Below, in pieces: positions 33,630 to 41,610 of a stretch of DNA of 64,000 nucleotides. The translations under genes were made by a program, and so were the position numbers. The notes beneath the pieces were generated by a model that searched no databases, was not told the origin of the DNA, and saw only the letters and a list, made by a program, of their open reading frames with translations. Each line of letters opens with the position of its first letter. Position 1 is the stretch's first letter. This DNA is from WS-7 sp036505295 (GTDB lineage: Bacteria > Eisenbacteria > RBG-16-71-46 > SZUA-252): positions 1-64,000 of the forward strand of contig DASXTQ010000042.1 in assembly GCA_036505295.1 (NCBI GenBank), given 5' to 3'.

Positions 33630-36389
33630 TTACTTGAGAATCGTAATGCCCACCTTCTGTGAGAACCCACCGGCATCGATCCGGGCGTAGTAGTGACCCG
33701 ACGCGACACCGCGACCCGAATCATCCGTTCCGTTCCACACAGCGACGTGTGGCCCCGCCGGCTGATCGCCGTCCACGAGCTTGCGAACGAGACGGCCGTT
33801 CACGTCGTAGATCCGGAGCTTCACTCCGTAGCTCGCTCCACCGCTTCTCGGCAGCACATAGAGGAGCTTGGCTTGCGGGTTCGCCGGATTCGGTCCTGAG
33901 TTCGCGAACGCGAATCCATCCTCTCCAACCAAGCCGCCGATCCGGCCGGCCAGCGCGGGCGCCGCGATCACGTTCGCGCTCAGGTTGTAGGTTTGTGGCA
34001 CTCGTACACGGGGCACGCCGGTCGGAATGAAAAGCGACCCCTGGATATCCGTCACTTCCAGGAAGAATTTTCTCGCCGTCTTGCTCTTCCCGGGCCCAGG
34101 CGGGGCCGTGAAGGAGATTTTCGGATTGAGCCCGCCGTTCGAGTCGTCGTCGAAGGCGACGAGGTCCCCGTTCTGGTCGAATAGGAACATCACGAGGTCC
34201 TGATCGTTCCTGCCGTCGAGACCCGTCGAGACGGCGCTAGCCTGGATCACATCGCCCGGTTTCGCGTTGAACAGGAAGTAATCCTGATCGCCCGCGGGCG
34301 AATAGGTCTCCGGCCGATTCACCGTCGGAAGGGTGAGCAGCTTCGCTTCCGTGGCATTGGCGCGGCCGTTGGGCTCATCCGCGTCCGGGTTCAGTCCCGT
34401 AATCGTCGTGTTGGACGTCAGGGTCTTGTGCCCTGCGTCGTCCACCGCCTGCACGAACCAGAGCTGGGTTCCACCCGGGAAGGCCGGAATCGTATCGGTC
34501 CTCATCGAGATGTGCTCGGAGGTGCCCGCGCTGCCGTCGGTCTCCAAAAGACCGGACGCGAGCCGGCGCACGAGGTCTACGTGGTCGGTCGAGCCCGGCG
34601 CCATCGGGAACCCGTCGAGCCGCTTATCGGCGGGATTGGAGTAGGTGAACTCGTATTTCGTCGCTCTCTGGTTCGTGCCCAGGTTCGCGACGGCCACGAT
34701 CGGGGTCAGATCAGGTGACGCGAGTTGCGCGGTCATGCTGACCGCGACGTTCCGATCGATGAGGGTCCCGCCGGTCCCCGCCGTGCTGAGGCTGTAGTCG
34801 TTCGCGAAGAGCCCGCGCTCCATATCCAAGAAATCCATCCGGAGGAACGGGAAATTCGCCGGGAAGCTGGGGGGCTGGGCCGGGAACTGGATCGCCCAGA
34901 AGAGCACCTTGTCGGGGTCGTTGATGGTGACCCCGATGGGAATCTCGTTGGCGCCGTTCGGGCTCCCGACAAAAGGCGCGATCTGGAAGAGCGGCGCCGC
35001 TAGGTTCGGGAGACCCGTCGCCGTGTTCAGCTCGCACAGCCGCACGCTCGGGAACGTCGCATCGAGCGGAGGCAGGCCGAGCTGGGCGTTGAACGTGAAC
35101 GAGGGGAACGTCACCTTCGTGATCGTGTAGGGGGGCGTGAACGGAAGATCGAACCGTTTCGCCAGGAATCCCGTGTTGCGGAAGGTCACAATGTTCTCGA
35201 ACTGGCCGTACTGCGCGACGTCGACCTGGCCCGGGAACGTGTTCGTGATGAAATTGACCCCGCCGGCGTCGGAGCCGGAGCTCACGTTCACCGGGGTCGA
35301 TTCGAACGCATGGTCCGTGAAGCCGTTGCCACCTTCGCTTGCACCGTTCCAGTACTCGACCTCGAAGTTGATGTCGATCCCGTTGAAGATCCCGCCGATG
35401 TTCGGATCGGCGGCGATCGTGTGAATCCCATCGAGTGGAACAATGCGGACGTCATAGGTGCCCGGCGGGAGACCGTGGATCGTGTATTCACCCTGTCCGT
35501 TCCGGACCGTCAGCTCGCCTGAGATCGCGCTGATGGAGTTGAGAGGATCCTGCAACGGACCCGGGGTGCCGGCGACCAGTGCCTCGACGTGCGCGCCGAA
35601 GACGGCCGAGGCGTCGAAGCCGCTCACGACCGTGCCGCTGATCGTTCCGGTCGTCGCCGCGAAATCAGCCGCACCGGGAGAAAGCCCACCTGGCCGGGAG
35701 GCGGATTCAGGGTAGATGGTCGAGTTGCCGGCCATATCGTCCAGCTCGAGAGTGCGCTGCCGCGTATCGCCGATGATGAACGGAATCATCGTCGCGTTCG
35801 CAATGCTCGTGTGGTCGAGACCGAAATAGTGGCCGTATTCGTGTGTGACGACCGACTGAAGATCCACGCTCGACTGGCCGGGAGGAGCCGGCGTGAGGTT
35901 CGGCGAGGACGTGGAGCAGAAGAAATCCCGGTCGTTGAACACCATGTCGGCGTCGAGCGTATGGCCGTCCGCCAGATCGATCGTGGAACGGACGAACGCG
36001 ATCACCGTGCCGCCCGGCGCGAAATTCACGCCCGCGGTATCGAAGATCATGCTGTTCTGGCCGTCATTGGCATCGAGCGCGGGGGTGACCTGTCCCGGGG
36101 CCCCCGTGTATTCGACAGGGTTCACCGTGAAGAAGGATGTATTGATGTTCTCCCACGTTTCCGCGGATGCCTGCACGACCGAAAGCGCTGTCGCCGATGG
36201 AATGTCGGCGTTGGTCGGGTTGATGACGCTCAGAAGCGGGAGCGAGGATTCGAGCCAATGAGCCTGGACAATGCCGGTGTTCCCCTGGCGGGTCAGGCGG
36301 ATGAACGCAGAAGCAGGACTGACCAGCGTGAGCGCGAAAACGAAAGCGCCGAGCGCGGCCAGGGCGATACGAATTCGATGCGATTTCAT
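33630..36389 (-). CDS. Secreted matrixin-type metalloprotease with PPC and sorting domains
   Basis: 919 residues. A signal peptide ends near SPASAF. The zinc site THEYGHYFGLDH gives His183, Glu184, His187 and His193 in the HExxHxxGxxH pattern of metzincins, and ATMIPF about eight residues later is a possible Met-turn. A carboxypeptidase-regulatory-like beta domain follows (GTISGTVVSGFD to GTYDVRIVPLDG, about 248-320). Then comes a long beta-rich middle, a bacterial pre-peptidase C-terminal domain (DADEPNGR to KFFLEVTD, about 690-810), and the FlgD-like sorting tail (VYDVNGRLVR-type IYDVNGRLVRKL). It is preceded by a small exported protein 16 bp upstream in the same transcript; that partner could be an inhibitor, chaperone or co-factor. 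Confidence 0.9.
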   Translation of the reverse strand: MKSHRIRIALAALGAFVFALTLVSPASAFIRLTRQGNTGIVQAHWLESSLPLLSVINPTNADIPSATALSVVQASAETWENINTSFFTVNPVEYTGAPGQVTPALDANDGQNSMIFDTAGVNFAPGGTVIAFVRSTIDLADGHTLDADMVFNDRDFFCSTSSPNLTPAPPGQSSVDLQSVVTHEYGHYFGLDHTSIANATMIPFIIGDTRQRTLELDDMAGNSTIYPESASRPGGLSPGAADFAATTGTISGTVVSGFDASAVFGAHVEALVAGTPGPLQDPLNSISAISGELTVRNGQGEYTIHGLPPGTYDVRIVPLDGIHTIAADPNIGGIFNGIDINFEVEYWNGASEGGNGFTDHAFESTPVNVSSGSDAGGVNFITNTFPGQVDVAQYGQFENIVTFRNTGFLAKRFDLPFTPPYTITKVTFPSFTFNAQLGLPPLDATFPSVRLCELNTATGLPNLAAPLFQIAPFVGSPNGANEIPIGVTINDPDKVLFWAIQFPAQPPSFPANFPFLRMDFLDMERGLFANDYSLSTAGTGGTLIDRNVAVSMTAQLASPDLTPIVAVANLGTNQRATKYEFTYSNPADKRLDGFPMAPGSTDHVDLVRRLASGLLETDGSAGTSEHISMRTDTIPAFPGGTQLWFVQAVDDAGHKTLTSNTTITGLNPDADEPNGRANATEAKLLTLPTVNRPETYSPAGDQDYFLFNAKPGDVIQASAVSTGLDGRNDQDLVMFLFDQNGDLVAFDDDSNGGLNPKISFTAPPGPGKSKTARKFFLEVTDIQGSLFIPTGVPRVRVPQTYNLSANVIAAPALAGRIGGLVGEDGFAFANSGPNPANPQAKLLYVLPRSGGASYGVKLRIYDVNGRLVRKLVDGDQPAGPHVAVWNGTDDSGRGVASGHYYARIDAGGFSQKVGITILK

Positions 36390-36405
36390 GGTCTATCGTC
36401 CTCCG

Positions 36406-37005
36406 CTACTCGGTTGGGGGGTTGGGGTCGACCTGGATCTTCCCATCGGAATCCAGGCTCGTCTTGATGCCGTCGAGGAACGCGTTCAACGGCATGTCCG
36501 GCGCCGTCGTCGCTTCGACATGGCCGCCGCTCTTCGTGAGGAACTCGGTGCCGGCGAGGTCGTTGCGGACCATCTTCACGCCGTTCTTGGCGGTCATGAC
36601 CGAGTACTTGCCCTGCTGGAGTCCCATCACCCACGGATAGCCCGCCGCATCCTTCTGGGTCAGGAATACGACGACTTCCTCGCCCTTGCGGAAGCTCGGC
36701 ATCCCGGGAACCACGGAGGCGATGTTGCCCACCGTGCCACCGATCTGACGAAGCGTGATCGTCGTGGTGCCCTTCGAGCCTTTCACGGGCTGGAGCACGC
36801 TCAGCGTGAAGTAGGTGTAGATCTCCTTGTGGGCGGCGTCCCAGCTCGAGACCGCGTCATCGACGCGCGCCATGACGATGGACTCCGATTTCTTGGTGAG
36901 TTCTTGGAGGGTGAGCTTCTGGACCGTGGTGGCGAAGGCCACCTGCGCGCCAACGAGCGCCAGCGCGGCGATTGCAATGACCAGGAAGAGTCCAAATCGA
37001 TTCAT
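36406..37005 (-). CDS. Small exported protein co-transcribed with the metalloprotease
   Basis: 199 residues from ATG 37005 with AGGAG upstream; the upstream extension to 37062 lacks a ribosome site. A signal peptide ends near AQVAFA. The mature part contains LTLQELTKKSESIVMARVDD, a long beta-rich stretch and VPGMPSFRKGEEVVVFL. I have seen this pattern (T-L-EL--SD-IV-G-V ... G-P-F--GE) in small proteins that neighbour matrixin-like proteases, but I know no assigned function. Expression comes from the perfect sigma-70 promoter at 37245-37273. Confidence 0.8.
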   Translation of the reverse strand: MNRFGLFLVIAIAALALVGAQVAFATTVQKLTLQELTKKSESIVMARVDDAVSSWDAAHKEIYTYFTLSVLQPVKGSKGTTTITLRQIGGTVGNIASVVPGMPSFRKGEEVVVFLTQKDAAGYPWVMGLQQGKYSVMTAKNGVKMVRNDLAGTEFLTKSGGHVEATTAPDMPLNAFLDGIKTSLDSDGKIQVDPNPPTE

Positions 37006-37244
37006 CGCCTGTTCTCCTGACGTGAGGATCTGCTTCGGCGGCCCCGATGGGTCGCGTGACACGTGAGATGAGGCGTGACTGCGGCAAAAACGTGGAGTGG
37101 GGTCTTATCCGGCGATCACCTCCCCGCGGATCCAAAATGGATCCTGTTGCTGGAACGCCATGAAGTTTGGAAGCGAAGCGGTGGTCGCGGATCGGCAGGA
37201 GCTGCCGTGGGACTCGCGCGCTGTATGCCCCCGAAGTGGGCGGA

Positions 37245-37273
37245 ATTATATCAAATGTCTTGAGTTATGTCAA
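37245..37273 (-). promoter_or_regulatory. Consensus sigma-70 promoter of the small exported protein/metalloprotease pair
   Basis: Reading leftward, TTGACA, a 17-bp spacer and TATAAT match the consensus at all 12 positions. The transcript would carry a leader of about 230 nt before ATG 37005. That leader includes GGATCC-N5-GGATCC at about 37126-37142 but no recognisable riboswitch. Confidence 0.85.
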
Positions 37274-37303
37274 CGTAGAGCGACGCGCTTTCCGTCACCT
37301 GGT

Positions 37304-37342
37304 GGGACATTTTGGACAGAAATGTCCCTGACCGACAGTCAG
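37304..37342. promoter_or_regulatory. Inverted repeats upstream of the consensus promoter
   Basis: GGGACATTT (37304-37312) and AAATGTCCC (37320-37328) are a perfect 9-bp dyad with a 7-bp centre. It is followed at once by CTGAC-N5-GTCAG (37328-37342). The site lies 31 bp upstream of the -35 and also directly after the ygfZ stop. No T-run follows, so an operator is more likely than a terminator. The remainder of the 333-bp gap 37006-37338 is the leader described above. Confidence 0.5.
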
Positions 37343-38271
37343 AGTGGCCACGATTGCAGACTTAGGTGTGTGGACTTTTCACCCTGTATCGCGAGGACAT
37401 CGAGATTGTTGGCAAGGGTTTCGGGCGCGATGTAACCCATCCCCAGCCCTTCGCCGCTCCCCGGCTCCAAAGCTGTGCTGGTAACGTGGCCCGCGGCGAT
37501 CCCACCGGACCGAAGCTCCGTCCCTTTCGGGATCGGCTCGCCGGACCATGGGAAGCGGAAGCCGACCCGCTGCCGTCGCACATGACCCCGATGTGTCGTG
37601 CGCGCCACCACTTCCTGCCCCACGTAACAACCTTTCGTGATCGATATGGCTTCCGGCAGGGCGAGCTCGGTGGCGATGCGATCCAGGTCGAGATCGACTC
37701 CTTGGAGCGGGAGGCCGACGCGGATCCGCCACGCCTGGAACGCAGCGGGATCGACCGAAGCCGGAATCGAGGCTTCGTCCGACTCGGCAGGAACCAACAC
37801 GAAGGAGAGCGGCTCGGCATGGATCGCCAAAGCACCGGGGATCTTCGAGGCCACCGCATTGGCGAGAGGATCGCGCTCCGGCCCGGCGACACCGAGGAGT
37901 CGCGGCGCACCATCAGGACCCTCGAACTCGACGTCCTCCATGATGCGAAATCGCTCGAGGTGGGGCCTGAGACCTGCGTGGGCTCCTTCATCCGCGATGA
38001 TCGTTGCCGAGCTTGAATCCGCGGCGAACGCGATCCATGCGAGCGCGACCGGGCGACCCTTCTCGGTGAGGAAGAGCGTTTGGGCCGCCGCTGCCGGCTC
38101 CGAGGCCGCCGCGAAATCCTGCGTCGCGGTTCCCTGCAAGAATTCGCGGGATTCGGGACCCCTGACCCGGATCACGGTCCACCGGCCGAGATCGACGACG
38201 GCGGCCGCCTCCTTGAGGGCGCGATACTCCTCCGTCAGCCGCTCAACCGAAGATGTGGCCGGACGCGTCAT
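37339..38271 (-). CDS. ygfZ: YgfZ/GcvT-domain folate-binding protein
   Basis: 310 residues. ITKGCYVGQEVVARTTHRG is the KGCYxGQE signature of YgfZ (COG0354/IBA57-like) proteins. The N-terminal part has the GcvT fold (VDLGRWTVIRVRGPESREFLQG). These folate-binding proteins help repair or assemble Fe-S clusters in selected enzymes, particularly under oxidative stress. The signature cysteine is intact. It is divergent from arsR. Confidence 0.93.
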   Translation of the reverse strand: MTRPATSSVERLTEEYRALKEAAAVVDLGRWTVIRVRGPESREFLQGTATQDFAAASEPAAAAQTLFLTEKGRPVALAWIAFAADSSSATIIADEGAHAGLRPHLERFRIMEDVEFEGPDGAPRLLGVAGPERDPLANAVASKIPGALAIHAEPLSFVLVPAESDEASIPASVDPAAFQAWRIRVGLPLQGVDLDLDRIATELALPEAISITKGCYVGQEVVARTTHRGHVRRQRVGFRFPWSGEPIPKGTELRSGGIAAGHVTSTALEPGSGEGLGMGYIAPETLANNLDVLAIQGEKSTHLSLQSWPL

Positions 38272-38314
38272 GCTCCGACGATAGCACCACCCAGGGCGGG
38301 GCCGAAAAATCTTC

Positions 38315-38356
38315 TTGACGGCGTGGGCGCTTCTATCGTAGATTGACGATTAACGA
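38315..38356 (+). promoter_or_regulatory. arsR promoter with overlapping operator
   Basis: TTGACG, an 18-bp spacer and TAGATT precede arsR. A dyad TCGT-N13-ACGA (38336-38356), with inner bases AT and G also symmetric, covers the -10. That is where an ArsR repressor would block transcription. It lies 35 bp before ATG 38391. Confidence 0.5.
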
Positions 38357-38390
38357 TTTTGCTGCGGTTCCTCTCCAGGAGGCGGTTCTT

Positions 38391-38738
38391 ATGGTCGATC
38401 GCATTGGTTTTTCGAAACGTCCTGCTTCGCCGCGGGGACGCCGTGTCCCTGCGAAGGGGGACGATGATCTCGCGAGCCTCGCGTGGGGGCTCGCGCATCC
38501 CGCTCGGGCTGCGATCCTCCGTCTTCTGCTCGAGCGTGGGGAGTGTATCTGCGGAGCGATCGTCGACTCGATGCCGCTCGCGCAGGCGACGGTCTCGCAG
38601 CACCTCAAGGTGCTCAAGGAGACCGGATGGATTGAGGGGGAAATCGACGGGCCGCGGGTTTGCTACTGCCCGACGGCGGACGCGATGGCGCGGTTCAAGC
38701 AGTTACTGCAAAGCCTGGAGTCAGGCGAACGGAGGTAA
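38391..38738 (+). CDS. arsR: ArsR-family metalloregulator
   Basis: 115 residues from ATG 38391 with AGGAGG upstream; the frame extends to 38343 through the operator, which is not credible. The winged helix reads LAHPARAAILRLLLERGECICGAIVD, then LAQATVSQHLKVLKETGWI. CIC in the helix (ECICGAI) is a CxC pair like the arsenite site of type-1 ArsR proteins, and CYC follows near the C-terminus. It probably represses its own promoter and arsM until arsenite binds. Confidence 0.88.
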   Translation: MVDRIGFSKRPASPRGRRVPAKGDDDLASLAWGLAHPARAAILRLLLERGECICGAIVDSMPLAQATVSQHLKVLKETGWIEGEIDGPRVCYCPTADAMARFKQLLQSLESGERR

Positions 38739-38743
38739 ATGCG

Positions 38744-39517
38744 ATGGAAGCTAGAAGCGATGTTCGAACAGCGGTTCGAGGACGATACGGGGCGATCGCG
38801 GAGGGTAAGGCGGGATGCTGCGGCTCGAGCGGGTCGGAATGCTGCGGCGGAACGGTCACCAGCGGGCTTGCCGAGCTGGGATACAGCGCGGCTGACGCGG
38901 CCGCGATACCGGAAGGCGCGAACTTGGGCCTGGGATGCGGAAACCCGATCGCGCTGGCGGAGGTAAGGCACGGCGAGACCGTGCTCGATCTCGGGTCGGG
39001 CGCGGGGGTCGACGCCTTCCTGGCGGCACGCGAGGTCGGACCGGAGGGGCACGTCATTGGCGTGGACATGACGCCTGCGATGATCGACCGGGCCCGGGAA
39101 AACGCGGCCAAGGGAGACTACTCGAACGTCGAGTTCCGTCTCGGCGAAATCGAGCATCTGCCGGTGCCGGACGCGTCGGTCGATGTCATCGTGTCGAATT
39201 GCGTCGTGAACCTCTCCCCCGAGAAAGACCGCGTCTTCCGCGAGGCGTTTCGGGCGTTGAAACCGGGTGGGCGCATGCTGGTGAGCGACCTCGTTCTGGA
39301 GAAACCGCTTCCGGAGGAGACGCGCGAGTCGATCGAGGCCTACGTCGGCTGCATCGCGGGAGCCTCACTCAAGGAGGACTATCTGCGTCTCATCCGCGAG
39401 GCCGGGTTTCAGGACGTCAAGATCCTGCGCGAGGGACGCTACGGGACTGAGCCGGTCACCTCAGTCCAGGTGCGCGGGGTGAAGACGCTGGGGCCGGACG
39501 CCGCGCCGGCGCGGTGA
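38744..39517 (+). CDS. arsM: Arsenite S-adenosylmethionine methyltransferase
   Basis: 257 residues from ATG 38744 with GGAGG upstream, 5 bp after arsR. SAM motif I is VLDLGSGAGVDAFLAA. The arsenite-binding cysteines of ArsM are recognisable in VSNCVVNLSPEK and YVGCIAGAS. CCGSSGSECCGG near the N-terminus is the Cys-rich segment usual in the family. It adds methyl groups to As(III), giving volatile or less retained species. With arsR it forms a two-gene arsenic response operon. Confidence 0.95.
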   Translation: MEARSDVRTAVRGRYGAIAEGKAGCCGSSGSECCGGTVTSGLAELGYSAADAAAIPEGANLGLGCGNPIALAEVRHGETVLDLGSGAGVDAFLAAREVGPEGHVIGVDMTPAMIDRARENAAKGDYSNVEFRLGEIEHLPVPDASVDVIVSNCVVNLSPEKDRVFREAFRALKPGGRMLVSDLVLEKPLPEETRESIEAYVGCIAGASLKEDYLRLIREAGFQDVKILREGRYGTEPVTSVQVRGVKTLGPDAAPAR

Positions 39518-39523
39518 GGCCAC

Positions 39524-40108
39524 CTACTCGCGGATGACCGCCTCCCCGGCGGCGTCGTAGCTCAAGACGGCATGAATCGGGAGGGTCGAGCCCAACTTGG
39601 CCCTCCCGCCCAGGAACGCGATCTCCACGACGAACGCGAATCCGGCCGGCTTGCAGCCCAGCGTTTGGAGCAGCGCCAGCGAGGCGAGCGCGGTGCCGCC
39701 CGTCGCAATCACGTCATCGGCGATCAGGACGCGCGTCCCGGGCGCGAAAAGCCCGTGGTGCGTTTCGATCGACGCGTTCCCGTACTCGAGCGTGAACTCC
39801 TCGCGCGCGGCCGATCCCGGGAGCTTCCCCGGCTTTCGCGCCAGCATGAGGCCCGCGCGCCACCGCGCCGCGAGCCCCGCCGCGACGAGAAACCCCCGCG
39901 CCTCGATCCCGAGAACGGCTTCGGGTGGAGCCTTGTCGAATGGGCGAGCGAGCGCGTCGAGCGCGCGCGCCCACGCCGCGCCGTCCGCCCAGAGCGGCGT
40001 CAGATCGCGGAAGAGAACGCCGCGCTGCGGGAAATCGGGGACAGCGCGTACCCACGCCGAGAGGGGCGCGTCGGGTGACGAAGGTTTCCTGAATCGAGAC
40101 TCGGACGT
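39524..40108 (-). CDS. apt: Adenine phosphoribosyltransferase, start codon unclear
   Basis: The protein sequence is clearly APRT: VRAVPDFPQRGVLFRDLTPL at the N-terminus, VLGIEARGFLVAAGLAARW, RKPGKLPGS, then the PRPP loop VLIADDVIATGGTALA. It converts adenine and PRPP to AMP. The frame opens directly after the TAG stop of the anti-sigma gene (40115-40117), and it is the same frame. Between that stop and VRAVPDFP there is no ATG, GTG or TTG in frame. The first internal ATG (39847) would discard a third of the enzyme. I set the start at the ACG codon at 40108, which follows GGAGG; a sequence error or stop read-through are alternatives. Convergent with arsM (6 bp apart). Confidence 0.8.
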   Translation of the reverse strand, partial: TSESRFRKPSSPDAPLSAWVRAVPDFPQRGVLFRDLTPLWADGAAWARALDALARPFDKAPPEAVLGIEARGFLVAAGLAARWRAGLMLARKPGKLPGSAAREEFTLEYGNASIETHHGLFAPGTRVLIADDVIATGGTALASLALLQTLGCKPAGFAFVVEIAFLGGRAKLGSTLPIHAVLSYDAAGEAVIRE

Positions 40109-40114
40109 GGGGGC

Positions 40115-40924
40115 CTATCCTCCCAAGGACCCGATCATGACGATCGGGCCGGTCGGCTCGTTCCGGGTAGGCGCCCCGCCCTGGGGCTCGAGAGAGATCG
40201 CGAACGCGGTCAGACCGGCCGGATCACCGATGTCTTCGATGCGGAGCACGGCGCGTCCGCTCGGATCGGGGCGAATGAGCCCGAGCGACACCGGCGTATT
40301 GCCGCGGAGAGCCCAAAGCTCGTAGTCGCGTCCGCTCGGAGCCTTGAAGTTCTGGAACACAAGGATCGCGCGGTGCGTTTCGGGATCCACCGTCGCGCGT
40401 GCGCGAAGCTCGGCCTCCCCGGCCGGTGTGAGCGAGAAGGAAGCGGTCCGGGCACCGGGCGAGGCCAGCACCGCGGCCCAACGCCGCTCGGCGTCGAGAT
40501 CGCGCGTGAGGTTCTGGACCTGGTCGCGGGCGCGGTTCAAATCCTTCCTCAGGCGGGTCGTCGTCGTGAGAAGGATTCCCGTCGCGAGAAGGAAGCAGGC
40601 CGCCAGCGCCCAACCCAACTGGGGCGGCGGCGCCCACCGTTTCTTCGTCGGAAGGATCCGCCCATCCTTCGAGCGCCCGCCCTCCGCACCCGCATCGGCG
40701 CGCACCGCGGCGAGCACCCTCGCTTTGATCGCGGGGCTGGGCAGCGCCGGGGGGGCCGAGGCCGCAAGGAGCACCGCGCTACCGCCGAAATCGCGGAGCG
40801 CGCCCTCGCAGACGGGGCACGCTTCGCCGAGGTGCGCCTCGAGCCGGCTCCGGTCGGCCTCGTCGAGGCACCCGAGCACGTACGCCGCGCAAAGATCGAG
40901 ATGCTCGTCGCGATGTTGGCTCAC
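40115..40924 (-). CDS. RskA-type anti-sigma factor
   Basis: 269 residues from GTG 40924 (GAGGAG upstream, GTGA overlap with the sigma gene; GTG 40930 is the alternative). The cytoplasmic N-terminus carries a zinc-finger-like anti-sigma motif (HRDEHLDLCAAYVLG then CPVCEGAL). One membrane span is at LGWALAACFLLATGILL. The extracytoplasmic RskA domain follows: ATVDPETHRAILVFQNFKAP, then YELWALRGNTPVSLGLI. Such proteins hold a sigma-K-type ECF factor at the membrane until stress triggers their proteolysis. The stop codon is followed in frame by apt. Confidence 0.92.
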   Translation of the reverse strand: MSQHRDEHLDLCAAYVLGCLDEADRSRLEAHLGEACPVCEGALRDFGGSAVLLAASAPPALPSPAIKARVLAAVRADAGAEGGRSKDGRILPTKKRWAPPPQLGWALAACFLLATGILLTTTTRLRKDLNRARDQVQNLTRDLDAERRWAAVLASPGARTASFSLTPAGEAELRARATVDPETHRAILVFQNFKAPSGRDYELWALRGNTPVSLGLIRPDPSGRAVLRIEDIGDPAGLTAFAISLEPQGGAPTRNEPTGPIVMIGSLGG

Positions 40925-41478
40925 GCCCACTCCTCGTGCGGTAGAAGCTCACGCAGCCTCGTGAGAGCCTGCCGCGTCCACGATTTCACGGTGCCGAGCG
41001 GCGCGCCGAGCCGCGCGGCGATCTCCATCTGGGAAAGTCCGTCGAAGTAGGCGCTCTCGAGCACGCGGCGGTGCTGCGGCTCGAGGGAGCCCAGCGCAAT
41101 CCGGACGCGCTGGCCAATCTCGTTTCGCGCCGGGCGCGAAGAGGGATCCTCCGCCGGTTGAGGAAGACTGGTTTCGGCCTGAGCCTCGGCGCGTTTGCGC
41201 GAAGCGGCGCTCCGATAGCGGTCGAGCGCCCGCGTGCGCGCCACGGTCAATAGCCAGCCCGCCACGGGACCCCGCCGGCCGTCGTATGTCGATGCGGTCC
41301 GCCATACCTTGACCCAGGCTTCCTGCAGGGCGTCCTCCGCCTCGGCGCGCGAGCGCAGGATCCGCAGTATCACCGGATAGATCAGCGGCGTGTACCGGTC
41401 GTAAAGCTCCTCCAGCGCGCGCGAATCGCCGGCGATCAAACGCCTGATGCTTGCGACGTCCTGCTCCTGCCGAGTCAT
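40921..41478 (-). CDS. ECF sigma factor (SigK-like)
   Basis: 185 residues. Sigma region 2 is LYDRYTPLIYPVILRIL followed by AEDALQEAWVKVW and GWLLTVARTRALDRYRS. Region 4 is LGSLEPQHRRVLESAYFDG then SQMEIAARLGAPLGTVKSW. The linker is Pro/Glu-rich. With the RskA-type anti-sigma translated from the overlapping downstream gene, it is a membrane-stress regulator. The upstream gap to NDH-2 (41479-41610) should contain its promoter, but I cannot define it. Confidence 0.95.
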   Translation of the reverse strand: MTRQEQDVASIRRLIAGDSRALEELYDRYTPLIYPVILRILRSRAEAEDALQEAWVKVWRTASTYDGRRGPVAGWLLTVARTRALDRYRSAASRKRAEAQAETSLPQPAEDPSSRPARNEIGQRVRIALGSLEPQHRRVLESAYFDGLSQMEIAARLGAPLGTVKSWTRQALTRLRELLPHEEWA

Positions 41479-41610
41479 GGCCGGGGTTGAGCCTCGCGCG
41501 GATCGGGTCCCATTCTTCTCTTATACGTAGCTCGTGGGGGGATGGACCAGGGCCGCGGTGAAAGATAAGCCCCGGGCGGGCTTAGGGCAACGACATGGTA
41601 TTCTTCTGCC

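Noticed and set aside
39714..40055. Alternative-frame coding region over the apt N-terminus
   Set aside because: The sequence is Arg-rich with no family resemblance, while the apt frame gives clear APRT motifs.
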